Shown here piece by piece: positions 51,506 through 51,632 of a DNA stretch of 51,632 nucleotides. Both the position numbers and the translations under genes were made by a program. This DNA is from Rheinheimera riviphila. GTDB lineage: Bacteria; Pseudomonadota; Gammaproteobacteria; Enterobacterales; Alteromonadaceae. Location of the stretch: contig NZ_SACS01000026.1 of assembly GCF_004005945.1 (NCBI RefSeq), forward strand, positions 1 to 51,632, given 5' to 3'. Each line of letters opens with the position of its first letter. Within the stretch, counting starts at the first letter, position 1. A model generated the notes under the pieces. It was not told the DNA's origin and did not search any database. It saw only the letters and a list, made by a program, of their open reading frames with translations.

Positions 51506-51632
51506 GAGTCTGTAAAAAAATCTGTGTAAGTGGCATTCTACCTAACTCCTTGGAAGGGATAAAGAATGCCAATTACAGACCAATTACTGGATCAGCTGTT
51601 AGCTGACTGCAAATCTCCTGAAGATCTGATGG
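51506..51632 (+). mobile_element. left end of an IS256-family insertion sequence (cut by window edge)
   Basis: The likely terminus starts at GAGTCTGTAAAAAAATCTG (51506), a pattern usual for IS256 ends. A transposase start follows 60 bases later. The right end is outside the window. Confidence 0.7.
51566..51632 (+). CDS. IS256-family transposase, first 22 codons
   Basis: ATG 51566 follows a GGAAGGGA ribosome-binding site. The visible residues read MPITDQLLDQLLADCKSPEDL and match the typical opening of IS256 mutator-type transposases. The catalytic DDE part lies beyond the window. Confidence 0.8.
   Translation, partial: MPITDQLLDQLLADCKSPEDLM

Larger units (their letters stand above)
42644..51632 (+). 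mobile_element. Tn7-like transposon at the 3' end of parE (left part; continues beyond the window)
   Basis: It contains tnsA, tnsB, tnsC and tniQ in order, then cargo. The DNA is visibly richer in A and T than the host genes before it, which marks it as acquired. The left end lies three bases behind the parE stop. No right-end copy of the TnsB repeats is visible up to 51632, so the element runs on. It carries a later IS256-type insertion at its right side in the window. Confidence 0.85.

Noticed and set aside
42644-51632. CRISPR-associated transposon
   Set aside because: No repeat-spacer array and no Cas8, Cas7, Cas6 or Cas12k-like protein are visible, and tniQ follows tnsC directly instead of sitting with cas genes. 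The unseen right part could change this.
1-51632. tRNA or rRNA genes
   Set aside because: I saw no cloverleaf-forming or rRNA-like stretch on either strand; a covariance search would be needed to exclude small RNAs.

Overview
The window looks like chromosomal DNA of a free-living gammaproteobacterium, most likely Rheinheimera or a close relative. This is an inference. It rests on the conserved order tolC / nudF-yqiB-cpdA-yqiA-parE, on the ygiM-like / ygiF-glnE block, and on the style of the proteins (glutamine-rich, many c-di-GMP and sensory domains). Most of the window (about 100-42640) is moderately GC-rich host DNA. The last 9 kb (42644-51632) is clearly more AT-rich and is the left part of a Tn7-like transposon sitting directly behind parE.

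Layout: 144-4546 holds a putA without the N-terminal DNA-binding domain and a divergent Lrp-type regulator. 4806-15760 is one chemosensory operon: CheW, CheR-TPR, CheW, MCP, CheA-REC, CheB, then a REC-GAF-PAS-LOV-GGDEF-EAL protein. Its gene set matches the Wsp type, so its output is probably cyclic-di-GMP and not flagellar rotation. 15964-20083 holds a large propeller histidine kinase and a solute-binding protein. 20367-21499 is a broken Fic gene. 21706-25511 holds DoxX, pirin, TauE/SafE, LysR and a DUF protein. 25570-31781 holds an SH3 membrane protein, CYTH triphosphatase, glnE, a small membrane protein and an LpxL-type acyltransferase.

32383-36443 is a secreted polymorphic-toxin locus: a transglutaminase-like N-terminus, a long middle and a C-terminal nuclease-like domain, followed by an Imm49-like immunity gene. 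The toxin gene is split by a -1 frame change at a run of six A. 36635-42640 is the conserved tolC-to-parE block.

The Tn7-like element carries tnsA, tnsB, tnsC and tniQ in a tight row, with three TnsB-type repeats at its left end. Its cargo is a three-gene cassette of unknown function, then a two-gene module of an unknown protein plus an HTH/ImmA-IrrE metalloprotease (toxin-antitoxin or phage-defence style). The window ends inside an IS256-type insertion sequence. The right end of the transposon is not in the window, and I see no CRISPR array or cas gene.

A family of ~125-bp palindromic repeats (four copies: 11300, 21346, 22237, 38047) sits at gene borders. One copy forms the 3' end of cheA, one cuts the 5' end of fic, and two sit directly in front of start codons.
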